A stretch of 64,000 nt of DNA. Source: a virus. The translations under genes were made by a program, and so were the position numbers. The DNA lies in the IMG/VR virus record IMGVR_UViG_3300044911_002386, positions 1 to 64,000 of that record; one strand, 5' to 3'. The notes beneath the pieces are model-generated. The model was not told where the DNA came from. It saw only the letters and a program-made list of their open reading frames with translations, and searched no databases. Position 1 is the stretch's first letter, and each line of letters starts with the position of its first letter. Below are positions 7,276 to 15,145 of this stretch, piece after piece.

Positions 7276-7337
7276 GTCGCTCAAAAACGTCAAGTGGCCC
7301 AAAACTGCATACCCCCTTGAGCGACAAAAATTTGACG
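7276..7337. other. possible pseudoknot in the leader of the SEC-C gene
   Basis: Two inverted repeats interleave here: GTCGCTCAA (7276-7284) with TTGAGCGAC (7317-7325), and CGTCAA (7288-7293) with TTGACG (7332-7337). The A-B-A'-B' order is that of a pseudoknot rather than nested hairpins. On the minus strand it ends 43 bases before the SEC-C start codon, so it could be a cis-regulatory leader. Seen by eye only; no folding energy was computed. Confidence 0.35.
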
Positions 7338-7407
7338 CAAACCATTGCACCACAATGAGATCTGACAAGCCACAAAAAAAATCTTGTCCGAAGTACGCTA
7401 TCCATGT

Positions 7408-7426
7408 GTATTTCCTTCGGAAATAC
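7408..7426. other. perfect 8-bp hairpin, GTATTTCC-TTC-GGAAATAC
   Basis: A perfect inverted repeat with a three-base loop in the 235-base gap between the genes ending at 7468 and starting at 7232. It has no adjacent T-run on either strand, so it is not a standard intrinsic terminator. It may be an operator or an mRNA-processing stem. The rest of the gap (7233-7467) holds no convincing gene; it does hold the interleaved repeats at 7276-7337. Confidence 0.4.
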
Positions 7427-7467
7427 AAGGAGTGTAGTGAAGATTTTTTGAGTCGGGGTGTACGTTA

Positions 7468-7917
7468 CTAAACATTTTCAAGCACGGTAGTGACTGATTT
7501 TTGGTTCAACAGATTTGTTTTGACGGTCATTGGTCCAAAAGATCTATTCCAACTTTCTGCTGCCCAAGTTAAAACTCTGTGGTGTTGTGTTTCTATAACG
7601 GGATAATTCATTCGAATACTCCACCTATTGGTGCCCTCTATTTCTACAGTAAAAAATCCACAGGCTTTAATCTGCTGGGCTAGCTTGTAACTACCTGTGA
7701 ACAATACGTAAAAACCATTTGGGTGTCCTTCGCAGCTGAATTGTGGTTTTCCGCCAAGTTTTTCGATCATTAGCACAAAGAAATTTACACCGCGTTCTAG
7801 TTCTTCTAACTGCCCTGTAAGCGGTGAGACGCGCAGCAATTTTAGTTTTGCCGCTTGTTTCCATGTGCTAATTTTTACAGATTTTTGTCGACTTTTTGCT
7901 GACTTTGTAGCCGCCAT
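7468..7917 (-). CDS. hypothetical protein, 149 residues
   Basis: The N-terminus is basic (MAATKSAKSRQKSVKIS). The core is ELERGVNFFVLMIEKLGGK, then FSCEGHPNGFYVLFTGSY and CGFFTVEIEGTNRWSIRM. The SCEGHP.GFYV.F segment with the later NRWS looks like a conserved small fold and I believe it recurs in other phages, but I cannot name the family. The start overlaps the membrane-protein gene upstream by 50 bases, so a later start is possible. Confidence 0.6.
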   Translation of the reverse strand: MAATKSAKSRQKSVKISTWKQAAKLKLLRVSPLTGQLEELERGVNFFVLMIEKLGGKPQFSCEGHPNGFYVLFTGSYKLAQQIKACGFFTVEIEGTNRWSIRMNYPVIETQHHRVLTWAAESWNRSFGPMTVKTNLLNQKSVTTVLENV

Positions 7918-8167
7918 ACTTTTGATCGCGTTGTTGATTTAACAGACTTGCCCGCAATAATTCTGCGGGTGTAAGCGCTATACGTACCGGCTGTTTAAGC
8001 AAATTGTTTACTTGTCGTTTTTGGTAAATAACAGTACCAAGCAACGCAAGAACACTAAGGCAAACGCAGACTGAGACGTGTTTGCTGACGGTTTCATGAT
8101 GTACTCCGCAAAGTGTGGCGACCCAAAATAAAAAGGCGTTCTGCCAGTGATAAATTGTGTCAATCAT
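7868..8167 (-). CDS. small membrane protein, 99 residues
   Basis: The hydrophobic segment VSVCVCLSVLALLGTVIY (residues about 32-49) should cross the membrane. Before it is a mostly hydrophobic N-terminus (NAFLFWVATLCGV) that may be a second span or lie in the interface. The C-terminus is basic and hydrophilic. The ATG at 8165-8167 is preceded by AACAGGA and, 32 bases upstream of the start, by a promoter with TGCTATAAT. First gene of its transcription unit. Confidence 0.6.
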   Translation of the reverse strand: MIDTIYHWQNAFLFWVATLCGVHHETVSKHVSVCVCLSVLALLGTVIYQKRQVNNLLKQPVRIALTPAELLRASLLNQQRDQKYGGYKVSKKSTKICKN

Positions 8168-8205
8168 TGTAAATCCTGTTTACATAGGCCAGTTGTTCTG
8201 GCACA

Positions 8206-8214
8206 ATTATAGCA
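8206..8214 (-). promoter_or_regulatory. extended -10 promoter, TGCTATAAT
   Basis: On the minus strand the sequence reads TGCTATAAT, a perfect sigma-70 -10 hexamer with the TGn extension that lets RNA polymerase work with a poor -35. No good TTGACA lies 17 bases upstream. The predicted start point would give a leader of about 30 bases before the membrane protein at 8167. It lies in the second largest gene-free gap near this end. Confidence 0.6.
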
Positions 8215-8309
8215 TCGTTAAATGCACTCTTCCTTGAGATCCCGCCATCCGATTTGCGCAGATACGCCGTGGATTATGAGCCCACAGCGGCACTAAGCCC
8301 GGGATGTTA

Positions 8310-8360
8310 GTCTGTTTTCTGGTGACTTAGGCCAGCACGTATAACAGACAAGTGAGTCAC
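8310..8360. ncRNA. possible structured RNA with interleaved stems
   Basis: GTCTGTT (8310-8316) pairs with AACAGAC (8343-8349), and GTGACT (8322-8327) pairs with AGTCAC (8355-8360). The stems interleave with 5-base loops on both sides, the layout of a pseudoknot. A further hairpin (GCCGTGG...CCACAGCGGC, 8266-8291) lies beside it. The whole gap 8215-8400 has no gene. It could be the 3' end of the 8401-9066 transcript or a separate small RNA. Strand undecided; found by eye. Confidence 0.35.
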
Positions 8361-8400
8361 GCTTTACCGGATTAAGAGGCTGCGTAACGAGCACTGTGAA

Positions 8401-9066
8401 TTAAGGGACGAACGTGCCCTTGTTGTTGATGATGTTATTCATGATCGCAACAAGGCGCTTTTGGTCGTCAGGGAGCTTTTCTTCCCAGGAAACGACTCTA
8501 AGGGCTTTCGTATTGGACATTCTATCTGTATCAAATGCACCGTAACCGCCTTCAAACGCAATCTCGATCAGCTTCAACTGCGCACGCGAGAAGAAGCCGG
8601 TCAGCCCGTTTGTAAACTTACCGTCCTCAACTGTTTCTTGAAAGTCAAGAATGACCTCTTTCGTGAAATCATTTACGGTTGTTTGATTGTTGTAGAGCGT
8701 GCAGCTCATAAACAGCGCCCCAAGGGCACAGCACTCACAGGCCGGGATCTTCTTTTCCAGGAATAATTCCCGGACCGGCGCTGTGCCGTTGAACTTGATA
8801 TCCAGTTCTATGTTCTCTGTGTTCTTTTCGTTGACGGGATTTACCCAGACGCCAGCCTTGGGCCTGAACCGCTTGGCTTTGATCTGAGCAATGATGTCTT
8901 CAGCGATCAGCACACGCTTTCCAGCCGGCGTGGCTTTTGCGAACAGTCTATTACGCCTTGCGACCTCGGCCGCGACGTCGATCGGCTTTTTTGCTGGCTT
9001 TTTTACGGCCGCCTTTTTGGCCACCCGCTTGGGGCTGGCTTTCTTCTTTTTTGCCTTCGTGGGCAT
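8401..9066 (-). CDS. lysine-rich protein with CxCCALGALF motif
   Basis: A 221-residue protein. I chose the ATG at 9066 because AGAGGA sits just upstream. The first 30 residues are a histone H1-like tail (MPTKAKKKKASPKRVAKK, AVKKPAKKP) likely to bind DNA or RNA. A domain with KRVLIAEDIIAQIKAKRF and CECCALGALFMSCTLYNN follows; the Cys cluster at about residue 120 may bind metal. This core occurs in other phage hypotheticals as far as I recall, without a known role. Confidence 0.65.
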   Translation of the reverse strand: MPTKAKKKKASPKRVAKKAAVKKPAKKPIDVAAEVARRNRLFAKATPAGKRVLIAEDIIAQIKAKRFRPKAGVWVNPVNEKNTENIELDIKFNGTAPVRELFLEKKIPACECCALGALFMSCTLYNNQTTVNDFTKEVILDFQETVEDGKFTNGLTGFFSRAQLKLIEIAFEGGYGAFDTDRMSNTKALRVVSWEEKLPDDQKRLVAIMNNIINNKGTFVP

Positions 9067-9292
9067 TTTGTTCCTCTTTGTGAAACGGTAAAAACACGGC
9101 TTCAAATCCGGCGCCGAGGATTACAAACGAGAATCCCCAGCCCCATTCGTACGTGTAATACGTGCATTCTGTGGTCGGTTGAAATCGAAACCCGTACTCA
9201 CGCACATCGCCGTACGTACGGAAACCGACAAACGCAATAGGCCAGTACCACTTGATGCTGGTCGGCCAATAGTCGTTAATTATTCTTAGCAT
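8951..9292 (-). CDS. hypothetical protein with tryptophan/tyrosine-rich N-terminus
   Basis: A 113-residue protein whose ATG overlaps the stop of the gene before it (ATGCTAA), a coupled start. The first 70 residues (WYWPIAFVGFRTYGDVREY, TYYTYEWGWGFSFVILGAG) look like a real beta-rich or membrane-associated domain. The last 45 are encoded across the start of the Lys-rich gene in another frame and are low-complexity (KKEESQPQAGGQKGGRKK), an unusually long 116-base overlap. The true stop could be tested by comparing relatives. Confidence 0.5.
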   Translation of the reverse strand: MLRIINDYWPTSIKWYWPIAFVGFRTYGDVREYGFRFQPTTECTYYTYEWGWGFSFVILGAGFEAVFLPFHKEEQNAHEGKKEESQPQAGGQKGGRKKASKKADRRRGRGRKA

Positions 9293-9786
9293 TTGGCAAA
9301 TAGCTTGCGGACAGCATCACGCCGCAAAACATAAGGCTCAATAAGGGCCCGGTCGAATTTCCCGCCATAACCCAGCAGCGGGTCAAACCAGCGATCGAGG
9401 CTGTAGCCGCGCCAGGCGATTACGACAGTCTTTTTGTTGACTTTGGTAACGACATACCACGCGTAGCCGTCGCCCCGCGGGATACTAAAAAGTTTGCCGA
9501 CGAACAGCCCGTCGGGAAGTGCGTCCGACAACGTCCGTGCCGCTTCGGCTTCATTGTTTACGTAGTTGTCGTATTCGCTGCCAAAACTCGTAGGGATTTC
9601 ACGGACGTCTGTTTCTTTTACAAGATACGTCTTGCCGGTAATAGCGTCTGAAATTGTCAACAATTTATGGTCGTTGTAGTTTGCAATCGCTGCACCGCCG
9701 TAGCGATCCAGAATGCCGTACACCGTGTGACCGGCAACACCCGGCAATTGAAACTTGACTTGATAGTAGTCGGGAATTTTACTCAT
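9286..9786 (-). CDS. hypothetical protein, 166 residues
   Basis: Starts at MSKIPDYYQVKFQL, whose ATG lies across the methyltransferase stop (GATGAGTAA), so translation is coupled. The sequence alternates strand-like segments (TVYGILDRYGGAAIANYNDH, SIPRGDGYAWYVVTKVN, KKTVVIAWRGYSLDRWF), which suggests a small beta-rich fold. No catalytic motif is evident. It lies between the cytosine methyltransferase and a W/Y-rich protein; a link to the methyltransferase is inferred only from operon order. Confidence 0.55.
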   Translation of the reverse strand: MSKIPDYYQVKFQLPGVAGHTVYGILDRYGGAAIANYNDHKLLTISDAITGKTYLVKETDVREIPTSFGSEYDNYVNNEAEAARTLSDALPDGLFVGKLFSIPRGDGYAWYVVTKVNKKTVVIAWRGYSLDRWFDPLLGYGGKFDRALIEPYVLRRDAVRKLFAKC

Positions 9787-10783
9787 CGAACATTCCTTGT
9801 GCGTTTTGTACGATGTGCTGTATGACGTCAATAACGACGCTATTGCCAAATTGTTTTATGGCTTCGGTAGTGCGGGCGTGAGGCTCGAATGTTTCTGGGA
9901 ATCCGTTGAGGCGGGCACACTCGCGGGGCGTCAGCCGGCGGACAGCCTTGTGAGCGTAATACATGCCCGTCTTGGCCCCTACGCCGCCGCCAGAGGCCGA
10001 TATGGTGACCGCGTGGCCGTCCACATGGTATATCCGCTCTCCCTGCCGCCCTAGGCCAACCTGGCCGATCCTGACGGGTTTTGGGGTGCCGGGTTTTACC
10101 TTGGTAAGCACGTTGACGACTGGCGGGTATTTAACCTCGTCAATATGCATGTCTTCTACGCCCGGAAACTTTGCGGGCTGTAGGATGTCGCGGACTCGAA
10201 TTGTTTTATTAACAGGTTCTGGCCATTCGTAACGATGGCACCGGAACGGGCGCTTTCGGTCGAAGCCCAGGATGTAAATACGTTCTCGTTTTTGCGGGAC
10301 GCCGTAATGGCTGGCGTTTAACACGCGCCACGTTACGTCGTACCCAATGCCAACCAGCGTGTTGAGGATCGTGGTCAGCGTGCGGCCGTTGTCGTGGGCC
10401 GCAAGGTTCTTGACGTTTTCCAGCAACAGCAAGCGGGGCTTGTGGTGCTTGGCTACGCGCACTATCTCGTGAAAGAGTGTGCCGCGGGTCAGATCTGCAA
10501 AGCCTTCTTGTTGGCCTGCAATAGAGAACGGCTGGCAAGGAAACCCAGCACACAGGATATCGTGTGCTGGGATTTCCTTGGCCGCAATCTTGGTGATATC
10601 GCCCGACGGGCACTCACCGAAATTGTTTAAATACACTTCCCGGGCGTTGGCGTCGATGTCAGAAGAAAATACACACTTCCCACCAAACGACTCCAAGGCG
10701 AATCGAAAACCACCGATCCCGGCAAAAAGGTCTATAAACGTAGCGTTACGCAGAAACCTTTTCTTCGGCTCGATAGTGATCAC
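9779..10783 (-). CDS. DNA (cytosine-5) methyltransferase
   Basis: A 334-residue protein with the ordered motifs of C5 methyltransferases: I FIDLFAGIGGFRFAL (residues 17-31, AdoMet binding), IV GFPCQPFSIAG (catalytic Cys near residue 80), VI LLLENVKNL, VIII QKRERIYILGF, IX RLTPRECARLNGFP, X FGNSVVIDVI. It would methylate C5 of cytosine in a target set by the 200-260 region. No partner endonuclease lies beside it, so it is an orphan enzyme, probably protecting phage DNA from host restriction. GTG start with AAGGA eight bases upstream. Confidence 0.95.
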   Translation of the reverse strand: MITIEPKKRFLRNATFIDLFAGIGGFRFALESFGGKCVFSSDIDANAREVYLNNFGECPSGDITKIAAKEIPAHDILCAGFPCQPFSIAGQQEGFADLTRGTLFHEIVRVAKHHKPRLLLLENVKNLAAHDNGRTLTTILNTLVGIGYDVTWRVLNASHYGVPQKRERIYILGFDRKRPFRCHRYEWPEPVNKTIRVRDILQPAKFPGVEDMHIDEVKYPPVVNVLTKVKPGTPKPVRIGQVGLGRQGERIYHVDGHAVTISASGGGVGAKTGMYYAHKAVRRLTPRECARLNGFPETFEPHARTTEAIKQFGNSVVIDVIQHIVQNAQGMFDE

Positions 10784-10804
10784 GGGTGCTTCCTTGCATA
10801 GGTA

Positions 10805-11206
10805 CTACCGGGTGAATTTGGTTCCGGTAGCGAACGGGCGCCGACCAGCGGCCCCCGAATGCGGCAGCGTACCGTGCTTTCGGCTCCTGTGCAACAACTG
10901 CCAGACGTGAAAACCCGTCATATGCAGGTTGTGCATTGAGTTTAGGTGATTGACGGTCCTATCCATCAACGGCGTATACGGCCAGTGATCGCTGGGGACC
11001 GCCGGACCAGCCGCGTAAAGAAGTTCAACGCCGGTTAAGACGTCAAATAACTTGTCGTTGTCAGCAATGCCGACTTCGAGCAGCGTATTGGCGCCCATTG
11101 CACTGGCAACGGCGTCAATATGCTTACGCATCAACGTTAAACTAGCTTCACGTTCGGCTTTAGTTAACTTTTTCTTGGTAGACACAACACTATCCTTTTT
11201 ACTCAA
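10805..11206 (-). CDS. hypothetical protein, 133 residues
   Basis: The start is TTG overlapping the TGA of the ParB-like gene (TTGA). The N-terminus is basic (SKKDSVVSTKKKLTKAERE), then LTLMRKHIDAVASAMG and LLEVGIADNDKLFDVL, helical in character, with a His-rich stretch MHNLHMTGFHVWQLLHRSRKH near residue 90. No family recognised. It lies between a ParB-like protein and the methyltransferase. Confidence 0.55.
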   Translation of the reverse strand: MSKKDSVVSTKKKLTKAEREASLTLMRKHIDAVASAMGANTLLEVGIADNDKLFDVLTGVELLYAAGPAVPSDHWPYTPLMDRTVNHLNSMHNLHMTGFHVWQLLHRSRKHGTLPHSGAAGRRPFATGTKFTR

Positions 11207-12126
11207 AGACCTGGAATATTGCCCGTTAAAAACTTTTTGCTACCGACGCGGTTGTTGTACAAGTCAAGAAAACACTTCGCCGCTACTTTGTAACGGTCGC
11301 CGCTTTTCAGTTTTCTTAGGCTTGTCTTTGACTGCCCCTCGATAGCGTCGACCACCTTTTCGGGCGTAACTCGTTTCATTCTTTTTAAAAGGTGATGCAG
11401 GTTTACGCGGTCATCAAAAACTGTCAAGAAGTACGACAGCCCGCGCGGAATATCGTCCTGCAGTGCTTCTTTTTTTCCGGGCCACGCGTCGTGAATGAGA
11501 TCTAAGACGGTTTTAAGTTGTGCAATCCCGCCGTCGCTGACGATGTTTTGCACCGCCTTCACGGCCCGAAAATTCGGGTAGCCCGTCTTGTTCGACAGGC
11601 ATGTAAAATCAAAGCCACAACTACGCACAGTCTTGAGCACCGATATGGCGTGCGGGTCTTTTTTTGCCAAGTCGGCAATAAACAACTCCTGAGCCCCGAC
11701 GTTAACCCGGTTTTTATTTATGCGGACAAAGACCTCGGCTTCATGAGCAACCCCTTTCGACTCAAACATAATGCAACGCGCCATGTTGTGCTCGTCGGCG
11801 TTTTCTGGGTCTTTTTCAGCCATAATTTGTTTGGCCGTAATGCGCTGTTGACCGTCAACACCCCACCGTGTCCCATCCTCCCGTACGCCGATAATCGGTG
11901 CGCCGAACGACACCGGACAATAGTTCGCTACGATCTCGTTAATCACTTTGGGTTTTAAAACCCGCTGATACACTTTTCCAATTCTTGTTGGATGTTTGTC
12001 GTCAAAGATATAATCCCTGCAAAATTGCACCGTTGTTAGGTCTATATTCTCAACCCGAGTATTAACACCCAGTATTTTTGAGTGGACAACGGGCGACGAC
12101 TTTAACCGAGCAGTTGTTGCGACCAT
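11203..12126 (-). CDS. ParB-superfamily protein with DGQQR motif
   Basis: A 307-residue protein from the ATG at 12126 (TTGGAG upstream). The key motif is RWGVDGQQRITAKQIM near residue 95, the DGxxR signature shared by ParB/Srx-like and DGQHR-type proteins, where the Arg/Glu cluster binds nucleotide or a metal. FVRINKNRVNVGAQELFIADL follows, as in other phage DGQQR proteins. True ParB DNA-partition domains are not evident. It lies directly below a second ParB-superfamily gene. The family includes CTPases, nucleases and regulators, so the exact role is open. Confidence 0.7.
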   Translation of the reverse strand: MVATTARLKSSPVVHSKILGVNTRVENIDLTTVQFCRDYIFDDKHPTRIGKVYQRVLKPKVINEIVANYCPVSFGAPIIGVREDGTRWGVDGQQRITAKQIMAEKDPENADEHNMARCIMFESKGVAHEAEVFVRINKNRVNVGAQELFIADLAKKDPHAISVLKTVRSCGFDFTCLSNKTGYPNFRAVKAVQNIVSDGGIAQLKTVLDLIHDAWPGKKEALQDDIPRGLSYFLTVFDDRVNLHHLLKRMKRVTPEKVVDAIEGQSKTSLRKLKSGDRYKVAAKCFLDLYNNRVGSKKFLTGNIPGL

Positions 12127-12177
12127 TCTCTTTTCTCCAAGGAATACCGCTACATAGCGGCGTAATATCGACAAAAA

Positions 12178-13527
12178 TCAACGCACGATGTCGGAGTGGG
12201 TTTTGGCAAACCAGTAATCCGCCATCTTTTTCTTAGCAAAGAACTTCCGCAGGTGCATGAGGTCAGACGCTTTGTGCTCGTCCTTGGAGTAGTACAGGTC
12301 CAGGGCGTCCTTGAACTTCGGGGAGAAGTTTTCAGACGGCCGCCTAGCCGGCTTGAACAACTCCTTGACCATCTTCACAACCGCACAGCAGTTCTTGACG
12401 AACCGAGCCTCTTGCGACGTAAAGCCCTTTGAGCCGGGGCATACTTCAAAGCCCATCAGCCCGTCGCACGCTTCACGGCTAATGTCTGACGCGAGATTCT
12501 CGATCAGCTCAGGCGGTGTGGTCTTCAGCAGATGCCCGGTCATGCTGCTGTGAATAAACCCAGGCCGCTCAAACACGTCGACGTACATGCACCAGCCGGC
12601 CAGCGAGTCAGCCGTGATTGCCGACGTATGGCCGTTCCACTCGGGGTAGGCCGGATCGCCAAGCAACTCTAGCACACGCCCGAGCACTTCCGGCCCGTAA
12701 CGGTAATAGAGCTTTTCGACCGTCTGGATCGCCGTAATCTCGAAGCGGCTACTGCGAGTGCCGGCGTGCGTGGAAAACTTGAACCCGTGATGCTCCACCA
12801 GCTTCACGATTTCCTCAAGCCGCTCGTCCTTCTCGGCGATGCGGGCCCGATAAATATCTCGCTTTGCGTGAGCACGGCGGTTGTAGTTTTCGTCCTTGTA
12901 GATCTGTGCTTCGTCGCGCATTTCTTCCACGATGAGCACGGTGGCCCGTACATGCGTGAAGCCCAGTTCCTTTAACGCTACGGTGCGGTGTACGCCGTCC
13001 GTTAAAGAAATAACTACGGACTGCAGTTTTCCGTTTGCCGCAAAAACCTTACGGAACGTAATCTTCGGCAGCGACAGCGAGCCTGGGTTAAAGTCCACCA
13101 CGATCTGTGCGACGTGATTCCAGTCAACTTTTCGTTGCCGGCACCAAGCCTCATCGACTGTAATGAAACTGATTGGCACAAGCCCAATAATTGTGCCGCC
13201 GTTGGTTTTGATGCCCTGCTCTTTCTCTAACTTAAGCAGCGCTTCGTTAAGTTCTTCCAGTTCGTAAGCAACCATGTCGTACAGGTCGCTTTTTTCCTTG
13301 AGCGATCCTTCGCTCTCGGTGAACATGTCCGGGCCTTGGCGGGCAGAAGTAAAGTTCTTGAACGTATACTTCTGCTTGGTGTTTCTAGTCGCAACGGTAA
13401 ACGGTCGCGACTTTGTTGCCGTGCCTTCGGACTCGTGCTCGTCCGAGGACGTGCTTTCTTCGTGCGGGATGATGTTGTCGTCGTTTTCGTCGTTAATAGC
13501 GTCCACGTGCTTTGCGTGTCCTTTCAT
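12178..13527 (-). CDS. ParB-like protein with DGVHR motif
   Basis: I take the start at the ATG at 13527 (MKGHAKHVDAINDEND), 15 bases after the upstream stop, giving 449 residues. After an acidic N-terminus, residues about 130-240 form the ParB/Srx core, with VVISLTDGVHRTVALKELGF as the DGxHR nucleotide-binding signature. A long helical C-terminal half (IAEKDERLEEIVKLVEHHGF) follows. No ParA ATPase is near, so a classical partition role is not shown. Proteins of this shape are common in large phages. Confidence 0.7.
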   Translation of the reverse strand: MKGHAKHVDAINDENDDNIIPHEESTSSDEHESEGTATKSRPFTVATRNTKQKYTFKNFTSARQGPDMFTESEGSLKEKSDLYDMVAYELEELNEALLKLEKEQGIKTNGGTIIGLVPISFITVDEAWCRQRKVDWNHVAQIVVDFNPGSLSLPKITFRKVFAANGKLQSVVISLTDGVHRTVALKELGFTHVRATVLIVEEMRDEAQIYKDENYNRRAHAKRDIYRARIAEKDERLEEIVKLVEHHGFKFSTHAGTRSSRFEITAIQTVEKLYYRYGPEVLGRVLELLGDPAYPEWNGHTSAITADSLAGWCMYVDVFERPGFIHSSMTGHLLKTTPPELIENLASDISREACDGLMGFEVCPGSKGFTSQEARFVKNCCAVVKMVKELFKPARRPSENFSPKFKDALDLYYSKDEHKASDLMHLRKFFAKKKMADYWFAKTHSDIVR

Positions 13528-13541
13528 GGAGCGTTGTGATA

Positions 13542-13853
13542 CTAGTCGACCGCAGCGGGCACAACTTCCCGCGTCGGCATCGGCGGCAATTTTTCGAACA
13601 ACTCGCACGGGATGTCGAGAAACAGCCCGCGAAATAGGTCTGACGCTGGATGCAAAATTTGCAACGAGCATCGGAGGTGCGGATCTACGGGTTTTCCGGC
13701 CGCATGTTCGTGAATCATGATTGGCGACACAGCCACAATGACGTCATCGGGCAATCGTTCTATTGCCTCCGGCACGACTTGCCGGTTGTAGTTCATGTGG
13801 TTTGCAGCCTCGTTCAGTTTTGCCAGGAGCTTTTTGTCAGCGAGTCGAATCAT
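13542..13853 (-). CDS. hypothetical protein, 103 residues
   Basis: Begins MIRLADKKLLAKLNEAAN with NYNRQVVPEAIERLPDDVIV next, and ends ELFEKLPPMPTREVVPAAVD. It reads as a small alpha/beta protein rich in prolines. Its stop lies 15 bases before the ParB-like start, and its ATG lies just after the stop of the membrane-anchored gene, so it is part of the same message. No known motif. Confidence 0.6.
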   Translation of the reverse strand: MIRLADKKLLAKLNEAANHMNYNRQVVPEAIERLPDDVIVAVSPIMIHEHAAGKPVDPHLRCSLQILHPASDLFRGLFLDIPCELFEKLPPMPTREVVPAAVD

Positions 13854-13855
13854 TT

Positions 13856-14128
13856 TTACCTGTTTTTTCGTTGCTGTTGTGCTTCGTGAAACCGCATCAC
13901 TGCGTCAGCCGCTTGGCGAGATTCAGCGGCGTTGTAGCCTTCTTGCTTGAATCGCTCTTGCACATACCTGTGCTCGAAAGAACCGCTGCTTGCGGGTGGC
14001 GTTGTAGAGCTCGAGTTGGAGCTCGTGCTGCCGCCACCGCCGACTAGTTGGCCAAGCATAGCAATGCCAAATACGATGGCAAGTACCACCCAAAATCCGC
14101 CGTTATTTCCGTTATTTTGTGCTGTCAT
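13856..14128 (-). CDS. single-span membrane protein
   Basis: A 90-residue protein from the ATG at 14128 (AAAGGA upstream). After a short Asn-rich start (MTAQNNGNN) comes a transmembrane helix GFWVVLAIVFGIAMLGQLVG, a Gly/Ser linker (GGGSTSSNSSSTTPPASSG) and a helical, charged tail (RYVQERFKQEGYNAAESRQ). The layout is an N-terminal anchor displaying a short helix. It could tether a complex at the membrane. Function unknown. Confidence 0.6.
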   Translation of the reverse strand: MTAQNNGNNGGFWVVLAIVFGIAMLGQLVGGGGSTSSNSSSTTPPASSGSFEHRYVQERFKQEGYNAAESRQAADAVMRFHEAQQQRKNR

Positions 14129-14151
14129 GATTGTCCTTTCTGCGTTTGAAA

Positions 14152-14721
14152 TCAGTCCCACCACATCGGATAGTGCTGGTTTATGATGGCAAAAAACCAA
14201 CGAGCCTCTCTGGCCTGCGTGGCTTCGTCGGCGTCAATTGCCGCCATGAATTCTTGTCGTTCTTGTTCTGCGGTGGCCGGTGTCACGTTTTGTCGCTTGG
14301 TCACCATTACGGCCCCGCCTCGGCCAGCAAACTTTCCGTTTTCAAACTTTCCGGCTGGCTCAAACGTTGTTTCTGGTTCGCCCCACTTTTTGTTGTGGCA
14401 GTTCATTGCTTGGTCGTAGTTCTCGCGGCTAAGGCGTTCGCCCAAGCGAATGGCGACGCGTAAAGCCTGCAAAGTCTTTGCGTCGTGCTTGCACACAGAG
14501 TCGTTAACTAAACAACGTTGAATGCGTTTTAATTTAAACACTATCAACGCAATTAAATATGCGCCGTCAAAGTCGTAATTTTCTCGCCCGAACATTGCAA
14601 ACGCCCACATACGCTGCACTTGTTTTCGGGTGCGGTATTGCCAATTACGCACGGCGCGAAACGGCTTGAAGAACCAATGGTCTTCAAACAATATCAATGC
14701 CTCTTCCCACCATTTCGTCAT
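14152..14721 (-). CDS. conserved phage-type hypothetical, MTKWWEEA...WWD
   Basis: A 189-residue protein. The start at MTKWWEEALILFEDHWFF fits what I recall of relatives. It has KQVQRMWAFAMFGRENYDFD then LIALIVFKLKRIQRCLVND, RVAIRLGERLSRENYDQA, and ends FFAIINQHYPMWWD. This Trp-rich, strongly patterned sequence is seen in other large phages and in environmental bacteria, to my recollection, with no assigned function. It overlaps the upstream gene by 38 bases. Confidence 0.65.
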   Translation of the reverse strand: MTKWWEEALILFEDHWFFKPFRAVRNWQYRTRKQVQRMWAFAMFGRENYDFDGAYLIALIVFKLKRIQRCLVNDSVCKHDAKTLQALRVAIRLGERLSRENYDQAMNCHNKKWGEPETTFEPAGKFENGKFAGRGGAVMVTKRQNVTPATAEQERQEFMAAIDADEATQAREARWFFAIINQHYPMWWD

Positions 14722-14905
14722 GCAAGTGTCGTCGTGCGGCTTCAAGGGCTTCGTTAGGTGTTGTATATTCATGCCCGTACTTAAGTGCGTTTCGTAACCA
14801 CAGGTCAATACTTTCGACAGTCAGCTTCCAGTCCATGCCATGTATGGCGGCCATCATTTCGCTGTGGTCTTCACTGCTGTCGAACTCAAGAATGGTCTTC
14901 GCCAT
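14684..14905 (-). CDS. small hypothetical protein, 73 residues
   Basis: Starts MAKTILEFDSSEDHSEMMAA, with WKLTVESIDLWLRNALKYG and ALEAARRHLHDEMVGRGID. The D.SED..EM..A/LK.W...D.LR..LKYG layout is one I recall from phage and prophage hypotheticals. Both ends overlap neighbours (20 and 38 bases). Probably helical; function unknown. Confidence 0.6.
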   Translation of the reverse strand: MAKTILEFDSSEDHSEMMAAIHGMDWKLTVESIDLWLRNALKYGHEYTTPNEALEAARRHLHDEMVGRGIDIV

Positions 14906-15137
14906 CGCGCATTTCTTTCGTAATAACGTCCCAGCCAATTTGTGCAAAGACACGCTTTGTGGCTATGTAGTCTTCGTCAGTTTCGGTGCCGGTGACGAGA
15001 ATAAGACGTTGATTCTTTTTGTCAATTTTAAAGGCTATCCCTGAGCGCGGAATGCCCCATACACCGCCGTCTTTCAGCGTTTGCGTTAAATTTCGGCACC
15101 ACTGTAAAACGTGTTCGGGTTCTTTTGGTTCCGTCAC
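14886..15137 (-). CDS. small hypothetical protein, 83 residues
   Basis: GTG start. The core GGVWGIPRSGIAFKIDKKNQR followed by LILVTGTETDEDYIATKRVFAQIGW reads as beta strands then a helix, like a small ferredoxin-fold or PAAR-sized domain. No catalytic residues stand out. It is translated between the second methyltransferase and a run of overlapping small genes. Function unknown. Confidence 0.55.
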   Translation of the reverse strand: MTEPKEPEHVLQWCRNLTQTLKDGGVWGIPRSGIAFKIDKKNQRLILVTGTETDEDYIATKRVFAQIGWDVITKEMRDGEDHS

Positions 15138-15145
15138 GAAAACTG

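Noticed and set aside
7253-7471. 72-codon plus-strand ORF in the SEC-C leader
   Set aside because: No ribosome site, no motif, and it covers the interleaved repeats, which look like non-coding DNA.
11203-13527. Plasmid-type partition system (ParA/ParB/parS)
   Set aside because: Only ParB-superfamily core motifs are present; there is no ParA-like ATPase and no clear parS nearby.
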